64,000 nt of DNA from Streptomyces marincola (GCF_020410765.1 NZ_CP084541.1:434001-498000); one strand, 5' to 3'; counted from the first letter of the stretch, positions 40,732 through 53,327 are shown. The notes: generated from the sequence alone by a model not told the origin. Program-made: numbers and translations.

Positions 40732-41940
40732 TCAGAGACCGGTCGCGGCGCGCAGGGCGTCGACGCGGTCGGTGCGCTCCCAGGTGAACTCCGGCAGCTC
40801 GCGGCCGAAGTGGCCGTAGGCGGCGGTCCTGGCGTAGATGGGGCGCAGCAGGTCGAGGTCGCGGATGATGGCGGCCGGGCGCAGGTCGAAGACCTGGGAG
40901 ATGGCCTGTTCGATGCGCTCGGCCGGCACGGTGGCGGTGCCGAAGGTCTCCACGAAGAGACCGACCGGCTCGGCCTTGCCGATGGCGTACGCGACCTGCA
41001 CCTCGCAGCGGGTGGCGAGCCCGGCGGCCACGACGTTCTTGGCGACCCAGCGCATCGCGTAGGCCGCGGAACGGTCCACCTTCGAGGGGTCCTTGCCGGA
41101 GAACGCGCCGCCGCCGTGCCGCGCCATGCCGCCGTAGGTGTCGATGATGATCTTCCGGCCGGTGAGTCCCGCGTCGCCCATCGGGCCGCCGATCTCGAAC
41201 CGCCCGGTCGGGTTCACCAGGAGGCGGTACCCGTCCGTCTCCAGCTTGATGCCCTCGTCCGTCAGCAGCTTCAGCTCGGCCTCGACGACGAACTCGCGGA
41301 TGTCGGGCGCCAGGAGCGAGTCGAGGTCGATGTCGCTCGCGTGCTGGCTCGACACCACGACCGTGTCGAGACGGGCGGCCTTGTCGCCGTCGTACTCGAT
41401 GGTGACCTGGGTCTTGCCGTCGGGGCGCAGGTAGGGGATGGTGCCGTTCTTGCGCACCTCGGACAGGCGGTGCGAGAGGCGGTGGGCCAGCCGGATCGGC
41501 AGCGGCATCAGTTCCGGCGTCTCGTCGCACGCGTAGCCGAACATCAGGCCCTGGTCGCCCGCGCCCTGGCGGTCCAGCTCGTCCTCGTCGCCCTCCACCC
41601 GGTTCTCGTAGGCGGTGTCCACGCCCTGGGCGATGTCGGGGGACTGCGCGCCGATGGAGACGGAGACGCCGCAGGAGGCGCCGTCGAACCCCTTCTTGGA
41701 GGAGTCGTAACCGATTTCGAGGATCTTGTCGCGCACGAGCGAGGCGATCGGCGCGTATGCCTGCGTGGTGACCTCGCCGGCCACATGGACCTGGCCGGTC
41801 GTGATCAGCGTTTCCACGGCCACGCGCGAGGAGGGGTCCTCCCGCAGCAGCGCGTCGAGAATGGTGTCGCTGATCTGGTCGGCGATCTTGTCGGGGTGAC
41901 CCTCGGTCACGGATTCCGAGGTGAAAAGACGGCGGGACAC
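40732..41940 (-). CDS. metK: S-adenosylmethionine synthetase
   Basis: 402 residues. It makes SAM from methionine and ATP. Motifs: FTSESVTEGHPDKIADQISD at the start, QGAGDQGLMFGYA (residues 125-137), and the phosphate loop GGGAFSGKDPSKVDRSAAY near 275. ATG 41940. SAM is an important signal for antibiotic production in streptomycetes. I looked for a SAM riboswitch in the 210-base leader and did not find one. Confidence 0.98.
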   Translation of the reverse strand: MSRRLFTSESVTEGHPDKIADQISDTILDALLREDPSSRVAVETLITTGQVHVAGEVTTQAYAPIASLVRDKILEIGYDSSKKGFDGASCGVSVSIGAQSPDIAQGVDTAYENRVEGDEDELDRQGAGDQGLMFGYACDETPELMPLPIRLAHRLSHRLSEVRKNGTIPYLRPDGKTQVTIEYDGDKAARLDTVVVSSQHASDIDLDSLLAPDIREFVVEAELKLLTDEGIKLETDGYRLLVNPTGRFEIGGPMGDAGLTGRKIIIDTYGGMARHGGGAFSGKDPSKVDRSAAYAMRWVAKNVVAAGLATRCEVQVAYAIGKAEPVGLFVETFGTATVPAERIEQAISQVFDLRPAAIIRDLDLLRPIYARTAAYGHFGRELPEFTWERTDRVDALRAATGL

Positions 41941-42068
41941 ATCGCTCCCTCGTGTTGCAGCGGCTGCTGACTCAAGTCACTGGCTGATCGCCCACGGGGG
42001 CGGGGCCGGCGCCAGTGTATCCGGCCGGAACCCGGCCAGGACCTGCGGCACGGCCTCGGTCCTGGCAT

Positions 42069-42102
42069 GGATACCGGGGACCACAGTAACGGTCCGGTAT
42101 CC
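42069..42102. terminator. Hairpin between coaBC and metK
   Basis: GGATACC and GGACC (separated by GG) pair with GGTCC and GGTATCC around an 8-base loop: twelve base pairs with a 2-base bulge. It lies 52 bases beyond the coaBC stop and is the probable coaBC terminator. No T-tract follows on the minus strand. Confidence 0.55.
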
Positions 42103-42153
42103 CTCCGGCATAGAGGCCGCCCGCACTGCGAGACGTCCCGCGCCGCGCGGCGG

Positions 42154-43380
42154 TCAGGCCCCGGGCGCGGGTGCGCCGGTCAGGCGCCTGCCCACGATGT
42201 CCCAGATCCGGTCCGCCACCTCGTCCTTCGTGCCGCGCGGAACGGCGGTCTCGCCGCCCTCGGCCTCGATGACGACCGCCTCGTTCTCCTCGGCGCCGAA
42301 CACCAGTGCTTCACCGACCCGGTTGACGACGAGCAGGTCGCAGCCCTTGCGGGCCAGCTTGGCGCGGCCGTTGGCGAGGACGTCGTCGGTCTCGGCCGCG
42401 AAGCCCGCGACGACGCTGCCCCGGCGCCGGTTCGCGGCCAGTTCGGCCAGGATGTCGGGGTTGCGGACGAGGGCGACCGGCTCGGGGTCCTCCCCGTCCC
42501 GCTTCTTGATCTTGCGGTCGGCGCGGACGGCGGGCCGGAAGTCGGCCACGGCCGCCGCCATGACCACCGCGTCGGCGTCCCCCGCGGCTTCGAGGGCCGC
42601 CGCGCGCAGTTCGAGCGCGGTGCCGACCTCGACGACCTCGGCGCCCGCGGGCGCGGGCAGCGCGGTGTTCGCGGCGATCAGCGTGACGCGCGCGCCCCGG
42701 GCGACGGCCGTCCTGGCCAGGGCGTATCCCTGTTTGCCCGAGGAACGGTTGCCGAGGAAGCGCACCGGGTCCAGCGGTTCGCGGGTGCCGCCCGCGGTGA
42801 CGACGACGTGCCGGCCCGCGAGGTCCGCCGCCGGGGCGGTGCCCGCGCGGGACAGCACCCGCCGGCACACCGCGAAGATGGCGTCGGGGTCGGGCAGCCG
42901 CCCCTTGCCCGTGTCCGCGCCCGTCAGCCGCCCCACGGCGGGCTCGATGACGAGGCAGCCGCGCCGCCTGAGGGTCGCCACGTTCTCCCGGGTGGCGGGG
43001 TGCTCCCACATCTCGGTGTGCATCGCGGGTGCGAAGACCACGGGGCAGGTGGCGGTGAGCAGGACGTTCGTCAGCAGGTCGTCGGCCCGGCCGCCGGCGG
43101 CCCGGGCGAGGACGTCCGCCGTCGCCGGGGCGACGACCACCAGGTCGGCCGCCCGGCCGATGCGGACGTGCGGCACCTCCTCGACGTCCTGCCAGACCTC
43201 CGTGGTCACCGGGGCGCCGGACAGGGCGGCCCACGTGGGGGCGCCGACGAACTTCAGTGCCGAGGCCGTCGGGACCACGCGCACCTCGTGCCCCGACTCG
43301 GTGAACTGCCGCAGCAGCTCGCACGCCTTGTAGGCGGCGATGCCGCCCCCCACTCCGAGCACGACCCTGGGCCGCTCCAT
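42154..43380 (-). CDS. coaBC: Bifunctional phosphopantothenoylcysteine decarboxylase/synthetase
   Basis: 408 residues. The N-terminal flavoprotein CoaC (LGVGGGIAAYKACELLRQF, APATADVLARAAGG, FAPAMHTEMWEHPATREN) decarboxylates; the C-terminal CoaB (VVTAGGTREPLDPVRFLGNR, SSGKQGYALA, DRKIKKRDG) joins phosphopantothenate and cysteine. Together they make 4'-phosphopantetheine for coenzyme A. ATG 43380 has GAGAGG upstream. rpoZ lies upstream with its own terminator between. Confidence 0.97.
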   Translation of the reverse strand: MERPRVVLGVGGGIAAYKACELLRQFTESGHEVRVVPTASALKFVGAPTWAALSGAPVTTEVWQDVEEVPHVRIGRAADLVVVAPATADVLARAAGGRADDLLTNVLLTATCPVVFAPAMHTEMWEHPATRENVATLRRRGCLVIEPAVGRLTGADTGKGRLPDPDAIFAVCRRVLSRAGTAPAADLAGRHVVVTAGGTREPLDPVRFLGNRSSGKQGYALARTAVARGARVTLIAANTALPAPAGAEVVEVGTALELRAAALEAAGDADAVVMAAAVADFRPAVRADRKIKKRDGEDPEPVALVRNPDILAELAANRRRGSVVAGFAAETDDVLANGRAKLARKGCDLLVVNRVGEALVFGAEENEAVVIEAEGGETAVPRGTKDEVADRIWDIVGRRLTGAPAPGA

Positions 43381-43462
43381 CGCTCGCCTCTCCCTGTAGT
43401 CCTGGGCCGCTTCTCCCGCCGCCGCCCGTCTTCGGAGGTCCATCCTGCCGCACGGCACGGAA

Positions 43463-43487
43463 AAGGCCCGGCGCGCGGCCGGGCCTT
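43463..43487 (-). terminator. Rho-independent terminator of rpoZ
   Basis: A 10-bp stem AAGGCCCGGC (43463-43472) / GCCGGGCCTT (43478-43487) with a 5-base loop, continued by TTTT on the minus strand. It lies 16 bases beyond the rpoZ stop. Confidence 0.85.
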
Positions 43488-43503
43488 CGGGTCGGGAACG
43501 CCG

Positions 43504-43776
43504 TCAGTCGGTGGCGCCCTCGACCGCCTCCGAGGTCAGCAGTCCCGCGTTGATCTCACGCAGCGCGATGGAGAGCGGCTTCTCGTGGACGTGCGTGTCC
43601 ACGAGCGGCCCGACGTACTCCAGCAGGCCCTCGCCGAGCTGCGAGTAGTAGGCGTTGATCTGGCGCGCGCGCTTGGCGGCGTAGATCACGAGGCTGTACT
43701 TCGAATCCGTGGCCTCAAGCAGCTCGTCGATCGGCGGGTTGATGATGCCCTCGGGCGTGGTGATGGAAGAGGACAC
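43504..43776 (-). CDS. rpoZ: RNA polymerase omega subunit
   Basis: 90 residues, matching the Streptomyces omega subunit. It helps fold and assemble the beta-prime subunit; in Streptomyces kasugaensis and S. coelicolor its loss affects antibiotic production and aerial growth. The conserved part is INPPIDELLEATDSKYSLVI, KRARQINAYYSQL and EKPLSIALREINAGLL. GTG 43776 is chosen because it gives the canonical N-terminus SSSITTPEG and has GGAAGG upstream; the frame extends to 43812. It follows gmk by 48 bases. Confidence 0.97.
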   Translation of the reverse strand: MSSSITTPEGIINPPIDELLEATDSKYSLVIYAAKRARQINAYYSQLGEGLLEYVGPLVDTHVHEKPLSIALREINAGLLTSEAVEGATD

Positions 43777-43824
43777 GCTCTGCCTTCCGCTGGATGTCTC
43801 AGGATGCCCCACGATGGGTAGGGG

Positions 43825-44376
43825 TCAACGAATCAAGGCTAGCAGTTCGGCCGCGACGTCCTCGACCGAGGTGTTGACCAGCGTGATGTCGAACTCACGC
43901 TCCGCCGCGAGCTCCGTGCGCGCCACGGCGAGGCGGCGCTCGACGACGGCGGGCGCCTCCGTGCCGCGGCCGGTGAGCCGGCGGACCAGCTCCTCCCAGC
44001 TGGGCGGCGCGAGGAACACGAGCCGGGCGTCCGGCATGGACGTCCGCACCAGGCGGGCGCCCTGGAGGTCGATCTCCAGGAGCACGGGCGCGCCCGAGTC
44101 GAGGCGGTCGAGCACGGCGCGACGGGGCGTTCCGTAGCGGTTGCCGGCGAACTCGGCCCACTCCAGCAGCTCGCCGTTGGCGACCAGCTTGTCGAACTCC
44201 TCGTCGTCCACGAAGAAATAGTGCACGCCGTGCCGCTCGCCCGGGCGGGGCTTGCGCGTGGTGGCGGAGACGGAGAGCCACACCTCGGGATGGGCCTTGC
44301 GCAGATGAGCGACGACCGTGCTCTTGCCGACCCCCGAGGGGCCGGAGAGCACGGTCAGTCGCGGACGATCGGTCAT
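43825..44376 (-). CDS. gmk: Guanylate kinase
   Basis: 183 residues. It phosphorylates GMP to GDP. The P-loop LSGPSGVGKSTVVAHLRK (residues 9-26), the GMP site SVSATTRKPRPGERHGVHYF and GTPRRAVLDRLDSG are complete. ATG 44376. Between sIHF and rpoZ, the usual actinobacterial order. Confidence 0.98.
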   Translation of the reverse strand: MTDRPRLTVLSGPSGVGKSTVVAHLRKAHPEVWLSVSATTRKPRPGERHGVHYFFVDDEEFDKLVANGELLEWAEFAGNRYGTPRRAVLDRLDSGAPVLLEIDLQGARLVRTSMPDARLVFLAPPSWEELVRRLTGRGTEAPAVVERRLAVARTELAAEREFDITLVNTSVEDVAAELLALIR

Positions 44377-44437
44377 GCGGTGATTATCGCTTCTCCCGCG
44401 GCGGCGGCGAAAACCGCGCCGCCGGGTCGCGCGCGGG

Positions 44438-44761
44438 TCAGGCCGGAGTGCTGCCGAACTCGCGTTCCAGCGCCGCGATCTGGTTGGAGCCGAGCCCGCG
44501 GACCCGGCGGCTCTCGGAGATGCCGAGCCGCTCCATGATCTGGCGGGCGCGGACCTTGCCGACGCCAGGCATCGACTCCAGCAGGGCGCTGACCTTCATC
44601 TTGCCGATGACATCGTTCTCCTGGCCCTGCTTGATGACCTCGTGCAGCGACGCGCCGGAGTGCTTGAGCCGATTCTTGACCTCGGCGCGCTCCCGGCGAG
44701 CCGCGGCGGCCTTCTCAAGCGCGGCTGCGCGCTGTTCAGGGGTTAGGGGCGGTAGAGCCAC
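44438..44761 (-). CDS. sihF: Streptomyces integration host factor sIHF
   Basis: 107 residues, the length of sIHF from S. coelicolor. It is a nucleoid-associated protein that binds DNA non-specifically through a helix-two-turn-helix and affects supercoiling, sporulation and antibiotic production; the mycobacterial homologue is mIHF. The conserved region runs LPPLTPEQRAAALEKAAAAR through KVSALLESMPGVGKVRARQI to RRVRGLGSNQIAALEREF. GTG 44761 gives the known N-terminus VALPPL; the frame is open to 44845. A candidate promoter lies at 44871-44900. Confidence 0.97.
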   Translation of the reverse strand: MALPPLTPEQRAAALEKAAAARRERAEVKNRLKHSGASLHEVIKQGQENDVIGKMKVSALLESMPGVGKVRARQIMERLGISESRRVRGLGSNQIAALEREFGSTPA

Positions 44762-44831
44762 GCCTACGTCACCTCGGTTGTCGAACTGTCGGATACGGAA
44801 CGGTGAGGAACCTAGTGGTCCCCGCACCAGT

Positions 44832-44859
44832 GGGGCAACGAGCAACGCTCGGGTGCCCC
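44832..44859 (-). ncRNA. Hairpin in the predicted sIHF 5' leader
   Basis: GGGGCA pairs with TGCCCC and, inside, CGAGC pairs with GCTCG around AAC. It lies between the candidate promoter and the GTG, so it would be part of the leader RNA. A role in stability or translation is possible but not shown. Confidence 0.35.
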
Positions 44860-44870
44860 GTTCTCGACGG

Positions 44871-44900
44871 AGACTAGCGGTGCTCGACGCAATAAGTCAG
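44871..44900 (-). promoter_or_regulatory. Candidate promoter of sIHF
   Basis: Minus strand CTGACT (44900-44895), an 18-base spacer, TAGTCT (44876-44871). Both boxes differ little from vegetative consensus. It predicts a leader of about 100 bases. Confidence 0.4.
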
Positions 44901-44965
44901 GGAGAATCGACAAAAAGTCCTGGTCAGCTGTGAAGCGGCCTCCACATTTCCGACATAACGCACCC

Positions 44966-44987
44966 GTCGGCGCCCCAAGGCGACGGC
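44966..44987 (-). terminator. Terminator hairpin of the pyr operon
   Basis: A 9-position stem (44966-44974 with 44979-44987, one G-A mismatch) with a CCAA loop, three bases beyond the pyrF stop codon. Confidence 0.55.
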
Positions 44988-44990
44988 CCG

Positions 44991-45836
44991 TCACCCTCCG
45001 GCACCGACGCACGCGGCCAGGGCCGCGGCCTCACGCTCCGCCGCGGCGCGCAGGGCGCCCGCGTCCGGGCCGTGCCGCAGCACGCCCCTGCTCACGCTGG
45101 GCAGCACGTCGCGCAGCGCGCCGCCGAAGACGCGCGGCAGGTCGGCCGCGCGCGCCCCCTGCGCGCCGAGCCCCGGGGCCAGCAGCGGTCCGCCCATCGC
45201 GAGATCCTCGCCCGCCTCCGCGAGGGTCGCGCCGACCACGGCGCCGAAGGAGCCCAGCGGCAGGGCGCCCGCGTTCTCCGCGCGCAGCCGCCCGAGCACG
45301 GCACCGGCCACCGAGGGCCCCGCCTCCGTCGTCGCCCGCTGCACCTCGGCGCCCTCCGGGTTGGAGGTGAGGGCGAGCACGAACACGCCCGCGCCGTGCG
45401 CGCGCGCCAGGTCGAACGCCGGCCGCAGCGCGTCGAACCCGAGGTAGGGGCTCAGCGTGACCGCGTCCGAGCGCAGCGGCGCGCCCTCGGCCAGGTAGGC
45501 GTCCGCGTAGGCGGCCATCGTCGAACCGATGTCGCCGCGCTTGACGTCCGTGACGACCAGCGCGCCCGCCGCCCTGGCGTCCGCGATGGCCCGCTCCAGC
45601 ACGGCCACGCCGCGGGAGCCGAAGCGTTCGAAGAACGCCGACTGCGGTTTGAGTACCGCGACCCGGTCGGCCAGCGCCTCCACCACCGTCGCGGTGAACC
45701 GTTCGAGGCCGCCGACGTCGTCGGGCAGCCCCCACTCGGCGAGCAGCGCGGCGTGCGGGTCGATGCCCACGCACAGCGGGCCGCGTTCGTCCATGGCACG
45801 GCGCAGGCGCGCGCCGAACGGCTCGGGCGCGGTCAT
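44991..45836 (-). CDS. pyrF: Orotidine 5'-phosphate decarboxylase (type 2)
   Basis: 281 residues, the longer mycobacterial-type enzyme. It makes UMP from OMP. Motifs: GPLCVGIDPHAALLAEWG, KPQSAFFERFGSRGV, the catalytic DVKRGDIGSTMAAYADAYL and LAPGLGAQGA. ATG 45836 overlaps the pyrD stop codon (ATGA) and has GAGGAG upstream. Last gene of the pyr operon. Confidence 0.97.
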   Translation of the reverse strand: MTAPEPFGARLRRAMDERGPLCVGIDPHAALLAEWGLPDDVGGLERFTATVVEALADRVAVLKPQSAFFERFGSRGVAVLERAIADARAAGALVVTDVKRGDIGSTMAAYADAYLAEGAPLRSDAVTLSPYLGFDALRPAFDLARAHGAGVFVLALTSNPEGAEVQRATTEAGPSVAGAVLGRLRAENAGALPLGSFGAVVGATLAEAGEDLAMGGPLLAPGLGAQGARAADLPRVFGGALRDVLPSVSRGVLRHGPDAGALRAAAEREAAALAACVGAGG

Positions 45837-46977
45837 CGCGACTCCTCGGGGGCGCGGGCGGCGGCCGGGCCGGTTTCCGCCGAGGCGCCGACGGCCTCGG
45901 CCAGGCTGCGGTACGGGCTCGCGGCCAGCCGTTCCGCGATGCCGCGGTGCAGGTCGCGGGCCCATCCTGGACCGCCGTAGACGAAGCCGCTGTACCCCTG
46001 CACGAGCGTGGCGCCGGCCAGGATGTGCTGCCAGGCGTCGTCCGCGGTCTCGATGCCGCCCACGCCGATCAGGGTCAGCCGGTCGCCGGCCCGCGCGTAC
46101 AGGCGGCGGAGCACGGCGAGCGAGCGCTCCTTGAGCGGGGCGCCGGACAGGCCGCCGGCGCCGAGGGCCTCGACCGCCGCGGCCCCGGTGGTCAGCCCCG
46201 CGCGCCCCGTGGTCGTGTTGGTCGCGACGATGCCGTCGAGGCCGGTCTCGACGGCGAGGTCGGCGACCGCGTCGATGTCCTCGTCTGCCAGATCGGGGGC
46301 GATCTTGACCAGCAGCGGAACGCGGCGCACGGGCGAGGACCGGTCGGCGGCCTCGCGGACGGCGGCGAGCAGGGGCCGCAGCCGGTCGGCGGCCTGGAGG
46401 TCGCGCAGCCCCGGGGTGTTCGGCGAGGACACGTTGACCACGAGGTAGTCGGCGTGGCGGGCCAGCCGCCGGGTCGTGGTGACGTAGTCGGCGACTGCCT
46501 CCGATTCGGGGACGGATTTGTTCTTGCCGATGTTGACGCCGACCACGGGCCTGGGGGCGCGGAGCCTGGCCAGGCGGGCCGCGACGGCGACCGAGCCGTC
46601 GTTGTTGAAGCCCATCCGGTTGATCAGGGCCCGGTCGGCCGGCAACCGGAACAGGCGCGGCGCCGGGTTCCCCGGCTGCGGACGGGCGGTCACGGTGCCG
46701 ATCTCGACGAAGTCGAAGCCGAGGGCGGCCAGGCCCGTGACGCCCACGGCGTTCTTGTCGAATCCGGCGGCGAGGCCGAGCGGTCCCGGCAGGTCGAGCC
46801 CGAGCGCGTGAACGCGCAGGGAGGGGTGCGAGGGCGCGTACGCGGTGCGCACCGCACCACGCGCGCCGGGGACCCGGGCGGCGGCCCTGATGAGCCCGAA
46901 CGCCAGGTGGTGCGCGCGTTCGGCGTCCACGCGCCGCAGGACCTTGTCGAACAGCAGTTGGTAGGCGGGCACGTCGC

Positions 46978-46981
<4 letters not shown>
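45833..46981 (-). CDS. pyrD: Dihydroorotate dehydrogenase (quinone), class 2
   Basis: 382 residues with the N-terminal membrane-associating helices of class 2 enzymes (YQLLFDKVLRRVDAERAHHL). It oxidises dihydroorotate with FMN and passes electrons to quinone. Motifs: AAGFDKNAVG, NRMGFNNDGS, VNVSSPNTPGLRDLQ with the catalytic serine, and LIGVGGIETADDAW. GTG 46981 overlaps the carB stop codon (GTGA). The C-terminal tail of about 30 residues is Ala/Glu-rich and not conserved. Confidence 0.97.
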
Positions 46982-50281
<3,300 letters not shown>

Positions 50282-50289
<8 letters not shown>

Positions 50290-51424
50290 GCTGGTCCTCC
50301 ATCAGGGAGACGAAGCGGTCGAACAGGTAGGCGGCGTCGTGGGGACCCGCGGCGGCCTCGGGGTGGTACTGCACGCTGAAGGCCGGGCGGTCCAGGAGCC
50401 GCAGCCCCTCGACGACGTCGTCGTTCAGGCAGACGTGCGAGACCTCGACGCGGCCGTGCGGCGTCTCTGACACCTTGTCGATCGGCGCGTCGACGGCGAA
50501 GCCGTGGTTGTGCGCGGTGACCTCGACGCGGCCGGTGGCCAGGTCCTTCACCGGCTGGTTGATGCCGCGGTGCCCGTACTTCAGCTTGAACGTGCCGAAG
50601 CCGAGCGCGCGGCCCAGGATCTGGTTGCCGAAGCAGATGCCGAACAGCGGCGTGCGGCGGTCGAGCACCCCGCGCATCAGCGAGACCGGGTGGTCGGCCG
50701 CCGCCGGGTCGCCCGGGCCGTTGGAGAAGAAGACCCCGTCGGGGCCGGCCGCGTACACCTCGTCCAGGGTCGCGGTCGCGGGCAGCACGTGCACCTCGAT
50801 GCCGCGCTGCGCCATGCGGTGCGGCGTCATGCCCTTGATGCCGAGGTCGACCGCGGCGACGGTGTACCGCTTCTCGCCGATGGCCGGTACGACGTAGGTC
50901 TCGGTCGTGGCGACCTCGGCGGACAGGTCGGCGCCCGTCATCTCGGGAGCCGACCTGACGCGCGCGAGCAGCGTCTCGGTGTCGGCGAGCGCGGGCCCGG
51001 AGAAGACGCCGGCGCGCATCGCGCCGCGTTCGCGCAGGTGCCGCGTCAGGGCCCGGGTGTCGACGCCGCTGATGCCGACGACGCCCTGGCTCGCCAGCTC
51101 GGCATCGAGCGGGCGCACCGAGCGCCAGTTGGACGGCACCCGGGCGGGGTCGCGGACCACGTAGCCGGCGACCCAGATGCGCCGGGATTCCGGGTCCTCG
51201 TCGTTCACGCCGGTGTTGCCGATGTGCGGGGCGGTCATGACGACCACCTGCCGGTGGTAGGACGGGTCGGTCAGCGTTTCCTGGTAGCCGGTCATGCCGG
51301 TGGCGAAGACGGCTTCCCCGAAGGTCTCGCCGACCGCGCCGTAGGCCCGGCCGTGGAACACCCGGCCGTCCTCCAGGACCAGCACGGCGGGAGCCGTGGC
51401 GGTGTGCCGCGGGGCGGTGGTCAT
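50282..51424 (-). CDS. carA: Carbamoyl phosphate synthetase small subunit
   Basis: 380 residues. The C-terminal class I glutamine amidotransferase has the nucleophile in TPLFGICFGNQILGRALG and the catalytic His in AFSVQYHPEAAAGPHDAAY; the N-terminal domain is FHGRAYGAVGETFGEAVF. It supplies ammonia to CarB. ATG 51424 overlaps the stop of the preceding membrane protein gene (ATGA). Confidence 0.98.
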
Positions 51425-52035
51425 GGTGCACCTTCCTCAGGGGTGTTGCGGGTGTGGCCCACGAGGGAGCCTTCGTACGGGTCGAACGCGCCGAGTTCCC
51501 CGACCCACGCGGCGTGTTCCGCGGGCCGGTCGGCCCGGAATCCGGAGTCGAGCAGGCGCCCGCCGTGCTCCCAGGTGATCACCAGCAGGCCGCCCTCGGT
51601 GAGCACCTTGCCGGCGATGCCCTTGTCCAGGCGGGCGCCGCGGACCCGGTCGGCGGGGATGTGGAAGTCGGTCGCGCCCGGGCGCAGCACGGTCACGCCC
51701 GCGCCGCTCAGCGTCAGCTCGGCCCGGCTGCGCGCGCCGAGGCCGCGGGCCACGATGCGGTCCAGCCACTGCCCGGCGGTGGTGGTGCCGTGGTAGCGGC
51801 CGGCCAGTGCCAGGCGCGCCCCTGGCGGGTCCTCGGGCGCGGGAGTCAGCTCGGGCAGGTCGTCCTGGAGCACGGCTCGCCACTTCCAGCCCTCGCGCAT
51901 GAGCCAGTAGACCAGCGCGAGGAACAGCAGGATGCCCACGATCCAGCCGATGCGCGCGGCCCAGTCGGTCACCTCCTGCGACCTGCGTTCGAGTTCGCCG
52001 TCCGCCGCGAGGCGGAGCAGCGGCGCGGAGGTCAT
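51421..52035 (-). CDS. Conserved membrane protein with PH-like domain inside the pyr operon
   Basis: 204 residues. One hydrophobic helix lies at about 28-46 (IGWIVGILLFLALVYWLM), followed by a basic stretch and a soluble beta-rich PH-like domain (ELTLSGAGVTVLRPGATDFH, RVRGARLDKGIAGKVL, LLVITWEHGGRLLDSGF). A similar gene sits between pyrC and carA in mycobacteria, so the position is conserved across actinobacteria. It is coupled by ATGA overlaps on both sides. No enzymatic motif is visible; a role in anchoring or regulating the pathway at the membrane is speculation. Confidence 0.85.
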   Translation of the reverse strand: MTSAPLLRLAADGELERRSQEVTDWAARIGWIVGILLFLALVYWLMREGWKWRAVLQDDLPELTPAPEDPPGARLALAGRYHGTTTAGQWLDRIVARGLGARSRAELTLSGAGVTVLRPGATDFHIPADRVRGARLDKGIAGKVLTEGGLLVITWEHGGRLLDSGFRADRPAEHAAWVGELGAFDPYEGSLVGHTRNTPEEGAP

Positions 52036-53327
52036 ACCGGCGCCCCGTCCCGCACCGTGGCCCGGCCGCGCAGGAACGTGTGCACCACCCGCCCGGGCAG
52101 TTCGATGCCGCGGTAGGGGGTGTTGCGGCTGCGGGAGACGAACCCGGCGGGCTCGACCACCGCGCGGTGGTCGGGGTCGACCAGCGTCAGGTTCGCCGGC
52201 TCGCCCTCGGCCACCGGGCGGCCCTGCCCGGCCAGGCGGCCGATGGCGGCGGGCCTGAACGACATCCGGTCGGCGACCGCGGCCCAGTCGAGCAGCCCGG
52301 TGTCGACCATGGTGTGCTGGACCACGGAGAGCGCCGTTTCCAGGCCGATCATGCCCATGGCCGCCGCGCCCCACTCGCAGTCCTTGTCCTCGCGCGGGTG
52401 CGGGGCGTGATCGGTGGCCACGCAGTCGATGGTGCCGTCGGCCAGCGCCTCGCGCAGCGCCAGGACGTCCTCCCGGGTGCGCAGCGGCGGGTTCACCTTG
52501 TAGACCGGGTCGTAGGAACGCACCAGCTCGTCGGTGAGCAGCAGGTGGTGCGGGGTGACCTCGGCGGTGACCTGCCAGCCCTTGGACTTGGCCCAGCGGA
52601 CCAGCTCGACGGAGCCCGCGGTGCTCAGGTGGCAGACGTGGACCCGGGAGCCGACGTGGGCGGCGAGCAGCACGTCCCGCGCGATGATCGACTCCTCGGC
52701 GACGGCCGGCCAGCCGGCGAGGCCGAGTTCGGCCGAGACGACGCCCTCGTTCATCTGCGCGCCCTCGGTCAGCCGCGGCTCCTGCGCGTGCTGGGCGATG
52801 ACGCCGTCGAACGCCTTCACGTACTCCAGGGCCCTGCGCATGATCACCGCGTCGTCGACGCACTTGCCGTCGTCCGAGAAGACGACGACCCGGGCGGCCG
52901 ACTCGTGCATCGCGCCCAGCTCGGCCAGCTGCTTGCCCTCAAGGCCGACCGTGACCGCGCCGACGGGCTGCACGTCGCAGTAGCCGGACTCCGTGCCCAG
53001 GCGCCAGACCTGCTCGACGACGCCCGCGGTGTCGGCCACGGGGAAGGTGTTGGCCATCGCGTGCACGGCCGTGAAGCCCCCGGCGGCGGCGGCGCGGGTG
53101 CCGGTGAGGACCGTCTCCGAGTCCTCGCGGCCGGGCTCGCGCAGGTGGGTGTGCAGGTCGACCAGTCCAGGCAGCAGGACGAGCCCTTCGGCCTCGACGA
53201 CGGCCGCGCCGTCGGCGGGGAGACCGGTGCCCACGGCGGCGACGGCGGAGCCGTCGATCAGGAGGTCCTGCGGCGGGCCGCCGAGGATACGCGCGCCGCG
53301 GATCAGGGTGCGCTCGTTCCGGTTCAT
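52032..53327 (-). CDS. pyrC: Dihydroorotase
   Basis: 431 residues, class I type. It cyclises carbamoyl aspartate to dihydroorotate. Metal ligands are in LPGLVDLHTHLREPGREDSE, IAQHAQEPRL, VHVCHLSTAGSVELV and the final DCVATDHAPHPREDKD. ATG 53327 overlaps the pyrB stop codon (ATGA). Confidence 0.97.
   Translation of the reverse strand: MNRNERTLIRGARILGGPPQDLLIDGSAVAAVGTGLPADGAAVVEAEGLVLLPGLVDLHTHLREPGREDSETVLTGTRAAAAGGFTAVHAMANTFPVADTAGVVEQVWRLGTESGYCDVQPVGAVTVGLEGKQLAELGAMHESAARVVVFSDDGKCVDDAVIMRRALEYVKAFDGVIAQHAQEPRLTEGAQMNEGVVSAELGLAGWPAVAEESIIARDVLLAAHVGSRVHVCHLSTAGSVELVRWAKSKGWQVTAEVTPHHLLLTDELVRSYDPVYKVNPPLRTREDVLALREALADGTIDCVATDHAPHPREDKDCEWGAAAMGMIGLETALSVVQHTMVDTGLLDWAAVADRMSFRPAAIGRLAGQGRPVAEGEPANLTLVDPDHRAVVEPAGFVSRSRNTPYRGIELPGRVVHTFLRGRATVRDGAPV

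Noticed and set aside
38839..41970. 1043-codon forward frame across priA and metK
   Set aside because: Shadow of two well-defined reverse genes.
41941..42153. SAM riboswitch upstream of metK
   Set aside because: No conserved SAM-I or SAM-IV core could be found in the leader; only a simple hairpin is present.
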